Below, in pieces: positions 1-7,123 of a stretch of DNA of 46,257 nt. The notes under the pieces are model-generated. The model made no database searches. It was given only the letters and a program-made list of their open reading frames with translations, and was not told where the DNA came from. The stretch is from a virus: IMG/VR virus record IMGVR_UViG_3300045242_000039, positions 1 to 46,257 of that record. One strand, given 5' to 3'. The translations under genes were made by a program, and so were the position numbers. The first letter of the stretch is position 1; each line of letters opens with the position of its first letter.

Positions 1-127
1 CAGTCAACATGCCCCCACCTAACCGGGATGTCAAACCTGAGCCCTGCTCAGGTTTCATGTTCCTGACCGGTAGGTAAGTACCCCTACCAGGGGCGGTGAC
101 CCTAAGGTGTCGACATGAAGCGATACG
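1..127. repeat. Terminal direct repeat, copy 1 (circular-contig overlap)
   Basis: These 127 bases recur without a mismatch at 46131-46257 and include the first four codons of the first gene. An odd length such as 127 is a common assembler k-mer, so the simplest reading is that the contig is circular and this is an assembly overlap. It would then not be a biological terminal redundancy. The DNA in the virion could still be circularly permuted. When the ends are joined, the noncoding hairpin region at 45250-46130 continues directly into 1-114. Confidence 0.95.
33..88. repeat. Two hairpins upstream of the first right-arm gene
   Basis: AAACCTGAG at 33-41 pairs with CTCAGGTTT at 47-55, giving 9 bp and a 5-base loop. 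GGTAGG at 69-74 pairs with CCTACC at 83-88. They are the last members of the hairpin series that fills the end of the contig. They lie in the leader of the first plus-strand gene, where they could act in RNA stability, processing or regulation. Their function is not known. Confidence 0.75.
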
Positions 128-351
128 AGGTCGTGCCTGACAGCGAGCCCCTGGTCAAGATGGCCGTGTACGTCTACCCGAAGGTACGGCAGCAGATCAG
201 GGAACAGGCAGCCCTGCGGGGGATGTCGATGTCGAACTACCTGCTTGAACTCGCCATTGAGGACCGTGCTCGCATCTTGAAGGAGGCCGACCGTGGATAC
301 CCTGAAGGCAAGACTGCCCGGGACCTGCCCCATCTGCCGCTCAGCGATTAG
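115..351 (+). CDS. Ribbon-helix-helix-like DNA-binding protein (78 aa)
   Basis: This is the first gene of the rightward arm. The protein has a short strand (residues 16-22, MAVYVYP) followed by two helices with the sequence MSMSNYLLELAIEDRARI. That pattern matches Arc/MetJ or CopG-type ribbon-helix-helix proteins, which bind operators as dimers. A weak AAGG lies 7-10 bases before the ATG. It could regulate the adjacent hairpin-rich control region, which holds several palindromes, but that is inference. A small-terminase role cannot be excluded, since no other candidate is evident. The next gene overlaps its 3' end by 59 bases in another frame. Confidence 0.6.
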   Translation: MKRYEVVPDSEPLVKMAVYVYPKVRQQIREQAALRGMSMSNYLLELAIEDRARILKEADRGYPEGKTARDLPHLPLSD

Positions 352-559
352 TCCAGGTGACCCCTTGGGTCGATGGATGCAATCGTGGGCTCACAGGCCC
401 TGTGTCGAATCCTGGCGGCAGTACGAGTCCAACCAGCTGGCCATCCTCAGGGGCGAGACGTTCGCCTCTCAGAAGCCCTCCGAATGGCGCAGGAAGCCTA
501 CTCAGGTGACGGGTGGCCGCCGCAGGCAGCACACCCGGGGGATTCGCAAGATCGGCTAA
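293..559 (+). CDS. Small zinc-binding-like protein (88 aa)
   Basis: The GTG start at 293 is chosen because AAGGAGG lies at 280-286, six bases upstream. The protein begins with a treble-clef-like pattern, TCPICRSAISPGDP, then WAHRPCVESW. The two CxxC cysteines and the later His and Cys could bind one zinc ion. The C-terminal third is very basic (EWRRKPTQVTGGRRRQHTRG), which suggests nucleic-acid binding. The gene overlaps the end of the preceding gene. I recognise no specific family and assign no function. Confidence 0.65.
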   Translation: MDTLKARLPGTCPICRSAISPGDPLGRWMQSWAHRPCVESWRQYESNQLAILRGETFASQKPSEWRRKPTQVTGGRRRQHTRGIRKIG

Positions 560-586
560 TAGACCCCACTAGCGCATCCCACCGCC

Positions 587-607
587 ATCCCGGCACACTG
601 CCGGGAT
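587..607 (+). promoter_or_regulatory. Hairpin overlapping the start codon of the 606 gene
   Basis: ATCCCGGC at 587-594 pairs with GCCGGGAT at 600-607 around a 5-base loop, burying the ATG at 606-608. No Shine-Dalgarno sequence is visible. The hairpin could terminate upstream transcription or limit translation of the 79-aa protein. Which of these applies, if either, is not known. Confidence 0.6.
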
Positions 608-845
608 GGAACCTACGGTTGGCAGGATCGTTCACTACGTGTCCCATGGCAGCCCTGTGCGGGCTGACGGCACGCAGGCGTACTCCTCGGTGTGTCGGGC
701 TGCGATCGTCACGGAGGCGGGCACCAGCCCGGTCGGGATCACCCTGTGCGTACTCAACCCCACCGGGATGTTCTTCAGCCCGGACGTCTGGGTGGATGAG
801 GAGCACCACGCCGGTGGCTCCTGGCACTGGCCGGAGCGGGCATGA
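606..845 (+). CDS. Conserved phage hypothetical protein (79 aa)
   Basis: The protein opens with MEPTVGRIVHYVSHGSPV, followed by CRAAIVTE, LCVLNPTGMFF and a C-terminal GGSWHWPE. I recognise this as a small conserved protein found widely in actinobacterial phages, with no established function. Its predicted strands and a C-terminal Trp/His-rich motif suggest a small beta-barrel (inference). No ribosome-binding site is evident, and the ATG lies in a hairpin (587-607). The stop overlaps the next start as ATGA. Confidence 0.75.
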   Translation: MEPTVGRIVHYVSHGSPVRADGTQAYSSVCRAAIVTEAGTSPVGITLCVLNPTGMFFSPDVWVDEEHHAGGSWHWPERA

Positions 846-1003
846 CCATCAAGACCGGCTGCCCCGTCTGCGACGAGCCCACCGGCATTCGCGGGCAGGT
901 GGTCTACCTCTCGCACTGCCAGCAGTGCCACACCTACCCTTGCGATGAGTGCGGATCATGCCGGTGCCACGGTGCGCACCACCACACCTGCACCAAGGGG
1001 TAG
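842..1003 (+). CDS. Cysteine- and histidine-rich mini-protein (53 aa)
   Basis: This ORF starts at the ATG inside the ATGA overlap with the previous gene and ends three bases before the terminase start. It has CPVC (residues 7-10), HCQQCH (25-30), CDECGSCRCH (34-43) and a His-rich tail ending HHHTC. The eight cysteines plus histidines could bind two zinc ions. Its tight packing between two genes supports it being real. Function unknown. It is one of several tiny zinc-binding-like proteins in this genome. Confidence 0.7.
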   Translation: MTIKTGCPVCDEPTGIRGQVVYLSHCQQCHTYPCDECGSCRCHGAHHHTCTKG

Positions 1004-1006
1004 CTG

Positions 1007-2899
1007 ATGACGAAGGTCTACATCGGTGGTCGTGGAGACGTCGTCTCCAAGGAGAACAGCAAGAAGACGATCCTGGCCGCACTGCGGTCGGGCTTCTCGG
1101 TGGACATCGCCTGCCAGTCGGCAGGCCGGTCACGGTCCTCCTACGACATCTACCGCCGGGAGGACCCGGACTTCCGGCGCCTGGCCGATGAGGCCCGTCA
1201 CGGCAGCCTGAAGAAGGTCCAGGAGAACCGGCAGGACATCCTGCCGTTCCCGGACTTCTGCCAGGAGTACCTGGACACCACGCTGTTCCGGCATCACCTG
1301 CAGTGGTACGACCTGCTGGAAGGCAAGCCCCCCCGGGACTTGTCCCCGAACCAGCGGTACGTTCCTGGTGACACCGACTCGATCATGGTGAACACTCCCC
1401 CGGAGCACGCGAAGTCCACGGTGCTGACCGTGAACTACGTGGTGTGGCGGATCTGCCAGGACCCGAACATCCGGATCCTGATCGTGTCCAAGACCCAGGA
1501 CATGGCCAAGAAGTTCCTCGTGTCCATCAAGGACCGCCTGGCGGAGTCGGACACGTACTACAAGCTGCAGACGGACTTCGCGCCGCAGGGCGGCTTCGCC
1601 GACGGCTCCACGTCGTGGAGCGCGGACCGCATCTACGTCAACGGCCGGGACTCCGGCGAGAAGGACCCGACCGTTCAGGCGGTCGGCATCAAGGGCCACA
1701 TCTACGGGTCGCGCTGTGACCTGGCGATCATGGATGACTGTGTGGACCACACCAATCACCAGGAGTACGCGAAGCAGATCAACTGGATCCAGACGCAGGT
1801 AGGGTCGCGTGTCGCCGACGGCGCAGGCCGGATGCTGCTCATCGGCACCCGCATGGAGACCACCGACCTGTACTCGGAGATCCTGAAGCCTGAGTACTAC
1901 CCGGAGGACACGTCCCCGTGGACGTACCTGACGCAGCCCGCGGTTGAGGAGTACGCCGAGGACCCGAAGGACTGGAAGACCCTGTGGCCTGCCACCAACC
2001 GTCCCCCCGTGTCGGTGCAGGCCCGCAAGATTGCCGTGCAGAACGAGGACGGCCTGTGGCCCATGTGGGATGGCCCGGCGCTGGCCCGCAAGCGCCGCAA
2101 GATGTCGGTGAAGAACTGGACGCTGGTCTACCAGCAGGAGCAGGTGGCAGATGATGCGACGTTCAGCGCGAAAGACATCAACGGCTGCACCGAGCGACGG
2201 CGCTACGCCGGTCGCATGTTCGACGGCCAGCCCGGGCACCGCCGCTTCGGGATGGATGGACTCTATGTCGTCGCGGGGCTCGATCCGGCGACTACTGGAC
2301 ATACAGCTGCCGTTGTTCTCGGCGTGGATCGCGAGTCAGGACGCCGCTACGTGCTCGATGTGTTCAACCGGCCCGGAACCCTGCCCCATGAGCTTCGAGA
2401 TCTGATCAAGGGCTGGACCGAGCGGTACGGCGTCCAGGAGTGGCGGATCGAGAAGAACGCCTTCCAGGGCAGCATCATCCAGGACCTGGACCTGCGGTCG
2501 TTCTGCAACGGCCGCGGCTGCCTGCTGACCGGCCACTTCACCAACGGCAACAAGTGGGACTCGGACTTCGGTGTCGCGTCGATGGCCCTGCTCTTCCAGG
2601 ACTGGGAGCACAAGCGCAACCTGATCGAGCTGCCCAGCTCGTACCAGTCCGAGGGCATGCGCTCCCTGGTGGAACAGCTCACCTCATGGTTCCCTGCCAC
2701 CAAGGGGAAGACCGACACGGTCATGGCCCTGTGGTTCGCGGAGATCCGCGCGAGGGAATTGATGGAGCAGGGCGAGTTCAGCGCCTTCCACTTGCAGAAC
2801 GAGTTCGCCTCGATGAGGGACACTGAAGATCAAGTAGTGATCGACGTGGACTACGTCCTGGCGCAAGGCGGCTCTCATCAGTGGAACGGACGCTGGTAG
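1007..2899 (+). CDS. terL: Terminase large subunit (630 aa)
   Basis: This is the ATP-driven DNA-packaging motor and headful/end-cutting nuclease. An N-terminal helix-turn-helix-like stretch (residues about 20-65, SVDIACQSAGRSRSSYDIY) precedes the ATPase. The Walker A variant is PPEHAKST near residue 130. The Walker B segment DLAIMDDC lies near residue 240. The RNase H-like nuclease domain starts near residue 420 with VVAGLDPATTGHTAAVV, whose Asp is expected to bind metal. The length is normal for phages of this type. The N-terminal helix-turn-helix might replace part of a small terminase, which I could not find. It is followed by lysis-type genes and not directly by the portal gene. Confidence 0.93.
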   Translation: MTKVYIGGRGDVVSKENSKKTILAALRSGFSVDIACQSAGRSRSSYDIYRREDPDFRRLADEARHGSLKKVQENRQDILPFPDFCQEYLDTTLFRHHLQWYDLLEGKPPRDLSPNQRYVPGDTDSIMVNTPPEHAKSTVLTVNYVVWRICQDPNIRILIVSKTQDMAKKFLVSIKDRLAESDTYYKLQTDFAPQGGFADGSTSWSADRIYVNGRDSGEKDPTVQAVGIKGHIYGSRCDLAIMDDCVDHTNHQEYAKQINWIQTQVGSRVADGAGRMLLIGTRMETTDLYSEILKPEYYPEDTSPWTYLTQPAVEEYAEDPKDWKTLWPATNRPPVSVQARKIAVQNEDGLWPMWDGPALARKRRKMSVKNWTLVYQQEQVADDATFSAKDINGCTERRRYAGRMFDGQPGHRRFGMDGLYVVAGLDPATTGHTAAVVLGVDRESGRRYVLDVFNRPGTLPHELRDLIKGWTERYGVQEWRIEKNAFQGSIIQDLDLRSFCNGRGCLLTGHFTNGNKWDSDFGVASMALLFQDWEHKRNLIELPSSYQSEGMRSLVEQLTSWFPATKGKTDTVMALWFAEIRARELMEQGEFSAFHLQNEFASMRDTEDQVVIDVDYVLAQGGSHQWNGRW

Positions 2900-2924
2900 C
2901 AGCGACTCACAGGAGACAGGCGGC

Positions 2925-3296
2925 ATGAAGAAGCCGGTGTGGGACTCACACCCCGGAGTCAGGTCCGGACGGGACCTGACCATCGGAGAGCGGGCCGCCG
3001 ATGCGGTCCGGGACCGCATGGGGTCCTGGTCCTTCGTGGTGGCCTTCCTGGGCTTCATGCTGGGCTGGATGCTCCTGAACGGTCGCCGCGGGGTGGATCC
3101 ATTCCCCTTCATCCTTCTCAACCTCGCCCTGTCGGCCCTGGCCGGTCTGCAGGGAGCGATCCTGCTGATCGCCGCGAAGCGAGCCGACCAGGTGTCGTCC
3201 GAGCTGGCACAGTCGGATCACCGTCTGCTGGTGCAGGTGGCACACCAGCTCGGGATAGAGCACGTCCATGACATCAACTGTCAGGAGAGCGAATGA
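2925..3296 (+). CDS. DUF1003-like membrane protein (123 aa)
   Basis: After a soluble N-terminus (TIGERAADAVRDRMGSW) there are two membrane segments, at about residues 35-55 (FVVAFLGFMLGWMLL) and 62-85 (FILLNLALSALAGLQGAILL). The AAKRADQ motif follows. This order is typical of DUF1003 proteins. The gene overlaps the lysin gene by 4 bases, so a role in lysis as a holin or accessory membrane protein is likely but unproven. AGGAGA lies upstream of the ATG. Confidence 0.75.
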   Translation: MKKPVWDSHPGVRSGRDLTIGERAADAVRDRMGSWSFVVAFLGFMLGWMLLNGRRGVDPFPFILLNLALSALAGLQGAILLIAAKRADQVSSELAQSDHRLLVQVAHQLGIEHVHDINCQESE

Positions 3297-4102
3297 GCAT
3301 CAAGGGCGTGGACTACGCCTGGTCGCACCCTGGGGGTGCGGCCCTCCGTGGGGCAGGCGTCAAGTTCGCCTGCCGCTACCTGTCGCACGATGCGTCCAAG
3401 ACAGTCCAGCGGCCGGAAGCCGACGACCTGGCCGCGCACGGCATCTCCCTGGCGGTCGTCTACGAGGACACCGCCAACCGGGCAGCCGACGGCCACCAGG
3501 CCGGAGTTAACGACGCCATCGCAGCGATGAAGATGACCAAGGGCATGACCCCCGGGTACACCGACCTCGGGATGCCGCCCGACCGGCCCATCTACTTCGC
3601 GGTGGACTTCGACGCCACATGGGCTCAGGTCAGTGACTACCTTGCCGGTGCAGGCCTGAGTATCGGCAAGTCCCGCGTAGGGGTGTACGGCGGCCTGGAC
3701 ATCATCACAGCCGCACGCAACGCCGGGTATACCTGGCTGTGGCAGGCATCCGCCTGGTCGCACGGCCAGTGGAACCCGTACGCCCAGCTTCGCCAGATGC
3801 TGGGCACCGAACACATCAACGGCGTCGACTGCGACATCAACGCCGCCATGGTGGCCGACTTCGGCCAGTGGACCCCCGGAGGGGACGACGTGACACCCGA
3901 ACAGATGACCGCGGCAGCCCAGGTGCTGCTCAACACCGCCATCACCAGCAAGTTCCGCAAGGACGCCAAGGGCGCCCCGCTGCAGATCCCCGTCCGCGAG
4001 TACTTCGACTACATGGACGCGCACTACGACAGCCTGATGCAGCAGATCGCCGCGCTCAACGCTCAGGTGGCGGCGCTGACGGCCGCACTGAAGAAGCCGT
4101 AG
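3293..4102 (+). CDS. Endolysin-like DUF1906 (glycoside hydrolase-like) protein (269 aa)
   Basis: Residues 1-200 match the DUF1906 / Rv2525c-like fold, a TIM-barrel related to GH25 lysozymes. The protein begins GVDYAWSHPGGAAL, with KFACRYLS, FAVDFDATW near residue 105, GVYGGLDII near 123, and WLWQASAW near 145. A C-terminal helical segment (residues 200-269) may aid cell-wall binding or oligomerisation. As the partner of the overlapping DUF1003 gene it is the best candidate for the main lysin. Its place between terminase and portal is unusual. Catalytic activity of this family is not firmly established. Confidence 0.8.
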   Translation: MSIKGVDYAWSHPGGAALRGAGVKFACRYLSHDASKTVQRPEADDLAAHGISLAVVYEDTANRAADGHQAGVNDAIAAMKMTKGMTPGYTDLGMPPDRPIYFAVDFDATWAQVSDYLAGAGLSIGKSRVGVYGGLDIITAARNAGYTWLWQASAWSHGQWNPYAQLRQMLGTEHINGVDCDINAAMVADFGQWTPGGDDVTPEQMTAAAQVLLNTAITSKFRKDAKGAPLQIPVREYFDYMDAHYDSLMQQIAALNAQVAALTAALKKP

Positions 4103-4137
4103 CCCTAAAGTGATCCACTGAACCGCTAGGAGGTGTC

Positions 4138-5970
4138 ATGGCCCTTGATATCCGCACCATCGCTCGCAAGGTGCAGACGCTGCGCCATGACGCCTCCGAG
4201 CGTGATTCGCGCATGCAACAGGTGTACAACGTCCGGTCCAACAAGACCGACGAGGTCATGCCGGGGTCATTCCCCGACGCGTGGCCCAAGCCCATCGTGG
4301 CCAACTGGATCGACGTCGCCGCCAGGCAGCTCGCCGAGAACCTGGCAGCACTGCCGTCGATCAACTGCGCGTCCGGGATCGAAGTATCGACCCGGGCGAA
4401 GGAGTTCAGCGCGAAGCGCACGAAGATCGCGTACTCGTACCTGCTCCACAGTGACCTGCGCAAGAAGATGCCAGTCGGGTGCGACCACTACATCTCGTAC
4501 GGCTTCCTGCCGATCATCATCGAGCCGGACTTCGAGATGGGTCGGCCGGTCATGCGGTTCGACAACCCCATGAACTCCTACCCGCAGACCGACTTGTTCG
4601 GCCGGACCACCAGCTACACGAAGGTGTGGCGGGAGCCCGCCTGGCGGCTCGCCGAGAAGTTCCCCGAGTTCTACAACCAGATCATGGGCATCGTCGCAGG
4701 GCGACAGAACGAGGTAGCCCAGGACTCCATGCTCGAAGTGGTCAAGTACTTCGACAAGGACATCTTCGTTCTGTACATGCCGGAGCGCGGCAACCTGGTC
4801 CTGATGGAGCAGGCCAACCACTTCGGGAAGCTCCCCGTCGTCGTCGTCAACAAGCCGTCCTACGACGGCGAGACACGTGGCCAGTTCGATGACGTGATCT
4901 GGGTGCACATGGCCCGCGCCCGCATGGCGCTCCTCGGACTGCAGGCCACCCAGCAGACCGTCCGTGCACCGCTGGCGATCCCCACCGACGTGCAGCGCAT
5001 CCCCTTCGGCGATGACGCCATCATCCGGACCAACAGTCCGGAGAAGATCCGCCGCGTCGGCACCGACGTGCCGCAGATCGCCTGGCAGCAGGAGCAGGTG
5101 CTCCAGCAGGACATGATGATGGGGTCCCGCACCCCGCCGTCGTCCACCGGCAACCTTCAGGCCTCCGTCATCACCGGCAAGGGCGTCGACGCCCTCAATG
5201 GTGGCTACGACATTCAGGTGGCCACCGGCCAGCTGATGCTGGGTGAGGGCCTGCGTGAGGCCCTGCAGCTGTGCTTCGAGATGGACGAGAAGTTCTGGCC
5301 CGACCACGTCAAGGAGATCAGGGGCGTCGTCAACGGCGAACCGTTCGAAGAGACGTACAAGCCGTCCAAGGACATCAAGTCCGACTACACCGTGTCGGTG
5401 TCGTACGGCTTCGCCGCCGGGATGAATCCCAACCAGGCCCTGGTGTTCCTCCTCCAGCTCCGTGGTGACCAGCTCGTTCCGCGTGACTTCGTGCAGCGCC
5501 AGCTGCCCATGGATATCGACGTCACTGCCCTGCAGAAGCAGGTCGACATTGAGCAGGTCGAAGACGCCCTCAAGCAGGGTGTCTTCGGGATGCTGTCCTC
5601 GATCGGCATCATGGCGCAGCAGGGTCAGGACCCCACCGAGCTGCTTACCAAGACTGCTGCGATCATCGGGAAGCGTGAGAAGGGCATGGCGATGCACGAA
5701 GCCATCCTTGCGGCGTTCCAACCCCAGACTCCCCCGCCGGGGGCTGCCGTTCCAGGCGGCCCGCCAGCTCCTGGCGGGGGCCCCGGCGGTCCGGGTGGTG
5801 GTGTGCCGTTCGGCATCAACCCGGACACGGGCATGCCGTCCAACATCGCCCCCGGCCAGGCCGGGATGGGTCCGGGTGGGCGCCCGGACATGCAGTCCCT
5901 GCTGGCAGGCCTGTCCGGCAGTGGTAAGCCCGATCTTCGGGCATCAGTGATTCGGAGGCAGCCCGCATGA
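4138..5970 (+). CDS. Portal protein (610 aa)
   Basis: This forms the dodecameric portal ring at one capsid vertex, through which DNA is packaged and ejected. The sequence has the usual portal order: an N-terminal helical region with PIVANWIDVAARQLAENLAALP near residue 60, a stem and wing region, a long clip/crown region, and a Pro/Gly-rich tail (residues 530-580). The ATG has AGGAGG seven bases upstream. The length suits the large portals of short-tailed phages. The tail contains runs of GGPPAPGGGPGGPGG-like sequence, probably flexible. Confidence 0.85.
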   Translation: MALDIRTIARKVQTLRHDASERDSRMQQVYNVRSNKTDEVMPGSFPDAWPKPIVANWIDVAARQLAENLAALPSINCASGIEVSTRAKEFSAKRTKIAYSYLLHSDLRKKMPVGCDHYISYGFLPIIIEPDFEMGRPVMRFDNPMNSYPQTDLFGRTTSYTKVWREPAWRLAEKFPEFYNQIMGIVAGRQNEVAQDSMLEVVKYFDKDIFVLYMPERGNLVLMEQANHFGKLPVVVVNKPSYDGETRGQFDDVIWVHMARARMALLGLQATQQTVRAPLAIPTDVQRIPFGDDAIIRTNSPEKIRRVGTDVPQIAWQQEQVLQQDMMMGSRTPPSSTGNLQASVITGKGVDALNGGYDIQVATGQLMLGEGLREALQLCFEMDEKFWPDHVKEIRGVVNGEPFEETYKPSKDIKSDYTVSVSYGFAAGMNPNQALVFLLQLRGDQLVPRDFVQRQLPMDIDVTALQKQVDIEQVEDALKQGVFGMLSSIGIMAQQGQDPTELLTKTAAIIGKREKGMAMHEAILAAFQPQTPPPGAAVPGGPPAPGGGPGGPGGGVPFGINPDTGMPSNIAPGQAGMGPGGRPDMQSLLAGLSGSGKPDLRASVIRRQPA

Positions 5971-6215
5971 GCGAGGTCAAGGTCATGGAGTGCGAGCGGT
6001 GTGGCCGGGAACTCCCCAGCCACCACCTTGGGTGCGTGGACATCGGCGCACCGATCGAGACCGAGACGTACGACGGGCCCCTCAAGGAGACTGCGTTCGA
6101 CGGGGAACAGAACGTCTGTCTCGCGGACGGATGCCAGGATGAGCCAAAGCCGTATGGTGGGCGCGGCCCGCGCCCCAAGTTCTGTGCGGCGCACGGATCG
6201 GGAAAGGGTAAGTAG
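5967..6215 (+). CDS. Small zinc-binding-like protein (82 aa)
   Basis: The ATG overlaps the portal stop by 4 bases (ATGA), so translation is probably coupled. The protein has an N-terminal CERCGRELPSHHLGC motif and a C-terminal CLADGCQD ... FCAAH motif, giving two potential zinc-binding clusters. The C-terminus is basic (GRGPRPKF). Genes of this kind sit beside portal genes in some actinophages. No function is assigned. Confidence 0.7.
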   Translation: MSEVKVMECERCGRELPSHHLGCVDIGAPIETETYDGPLKETAFDGEQNVCLADGCQDEPKPYGGRGPRPKFCAAHGSGKGK

Positions 6216-6443
6216 ATGGCAACCAGCAACGAAGGCCACGAGGGCGGCTCGCAGCCGATGATGAGTCTGCAGGGTGGCACCGGCCCGGTGTACATGCAGG
6301 CTCCGCTCGACAGCGAGAACCAGATGAACGACCGCCCGCAGTCGGACGACATGCCCATGCAGGGCATGTGGGACACCACGGTGATCGGGTCCGGCATGAA
6401 CGGTGGCGCCCACCTGAACGGCGCGAACCCGATCCACCACTAG
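6216..6443 (+). CDS. Hypothetical protein (75 aa)
   Basis: The ATG begins immediately after the preceding TAG. The protein is Gly/Met/Asn-rich and hydrophilic (SLQGGTGPVYMQAPL, DDMPMQGMWDTTV, GMNGGAHLNGANPIHH), without a recognisable domain, and is probably disordered. Its place between portal and large virion protein genes suggests a minor structural or assembly protein, which is inference only. Confidence 0.6.
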   Translation: MATSNEGHEGGSQPMMSLQGGTGPVYMQAPLDSENQMNDRPQSDDMPMQGMWDTTVIGSGMNGGAHLNGANPIHH

Positions 6444-6458
6444 AACATAGGAGGGGCC

Positions 6459-6947
6459 ATGGCGAGTGGCGGTTACCGTAAGCCAGCCCATCCGGCCCCT
6501 GTGAGTGGGCCGGGTGCGCTCTCGCAGCGCACGGACGGCGGACCCGGCAAGCAGCCGGTCCGTCCTGTCACCGGCCTGCCCTATGGTGCGGGTCAGGACT
6601 TGCAGCAAACGCAGGCTGCTGCACCGATGTCCGCCTCCCCCGGCGGCAACGCCCCCCCCGTGGGGGCGGCAAGTGGTGGGGGCCCGGCGGCGCCCCCCCA
6701 GCGCACCCCGTTCGGTGCCCCCACCACTCAGCCCGGCGTGCCCGTCACCGACGGGGCGGCCGGTGGGCCGGGCACGGGCCCCGAGGCCCTGGGTCTGCCC
6801 AATCAGGCCAACCAGGACATGCAGGAGCAGCTCAAGTATCTGCCGGTGTACCAGCACATGGCTAACCAGGCTGGTTCACCCTCCGCAGCGCGGAATCTTG
6901 TGCGATCCCTGATGGCGTTCGCCGTCCAGGGCGGAGGGGGGCAGTAG
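6459..6947 (+). CDS. Pro/Gly-rich hypothetical virion protein (162 aa)
   Basis: AGGAGG lies seven bases upstream of the ATG. Residues 1-105 are low-complexity Pro/Gly/Ala-rich sequence. The C-terminal 50 residues look folded and helical (MQEQLKYLPVYQHMANQAGS, AARNLVRSLMAFAVQ). Such a layout suits a small head- or portal-associated protein with a disordered arm. The stop codon shares a base with the next start. Function unknown. Confidence 0.6.
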   Translation: MASGGYRKPAHPAPVSGPGALSQRTDGGPGKQPVRPVTGLPYGAGQDLQQTQAAAPMSASPGGNAPPVGAASGGGPAAPPQRTPFGAPTTQPGVPVTDGAAGGPGTGPEALGLPNQANQDMQEQLKYLPVYQHMANQAGSPSAARNLVRSLMAFAVQGGGGQ

Positions 6948-7123
6948 TGGACTGGTGGTACACCGTGAACAACTATGCGGCGATGATCCCGCAGTCCCCG
7001 GCGTTGGCCGCGTTCTTCGCCACCAACGGACCCAACCCGGACACGATGGGCTATGACATGGTGTCGCAGCTCCAGCAGTCCCCGACCCCGGTCAGCCTCT
7101 ACCCGTCCTCGGTGGTGAACTGA
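6947..7123 (+). CDS. Hypothetical protein (58 aa)
   Basis: This short ORF begins with a GTG whose G is the last base of the previous TAG. It ends in TGATG, where its TGA overlaps the ATG of the 1687-aa gene. It starts VDWWYTVNNYAAMIPQSPAL and has no obvious domain. Exact start-stop coupling on both sides and a GGAGG-like sequence before the GTG support it as a real gene. Function unknown. Confidence 0.65.
   Translation: MDWWYTVNNYAAMIPQSPALAAFFATNGPNPDTMGYDMVSQLQQSPTPVSLYPSSVVN

Noticed and set aside
1-127. Long terminal repeat or cos site
   Set aside because: The repeat length equals a typical assembler k-mer, so an artefact of circular assembly is more likely.
373-948. A 191-codon plus-strand ORF overlapping three small genes
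   Set aside because: The three small genes have ribosome sites, coupled junctions or recognisable sequence; this frame gives only Arg/Pro-rich sequence.
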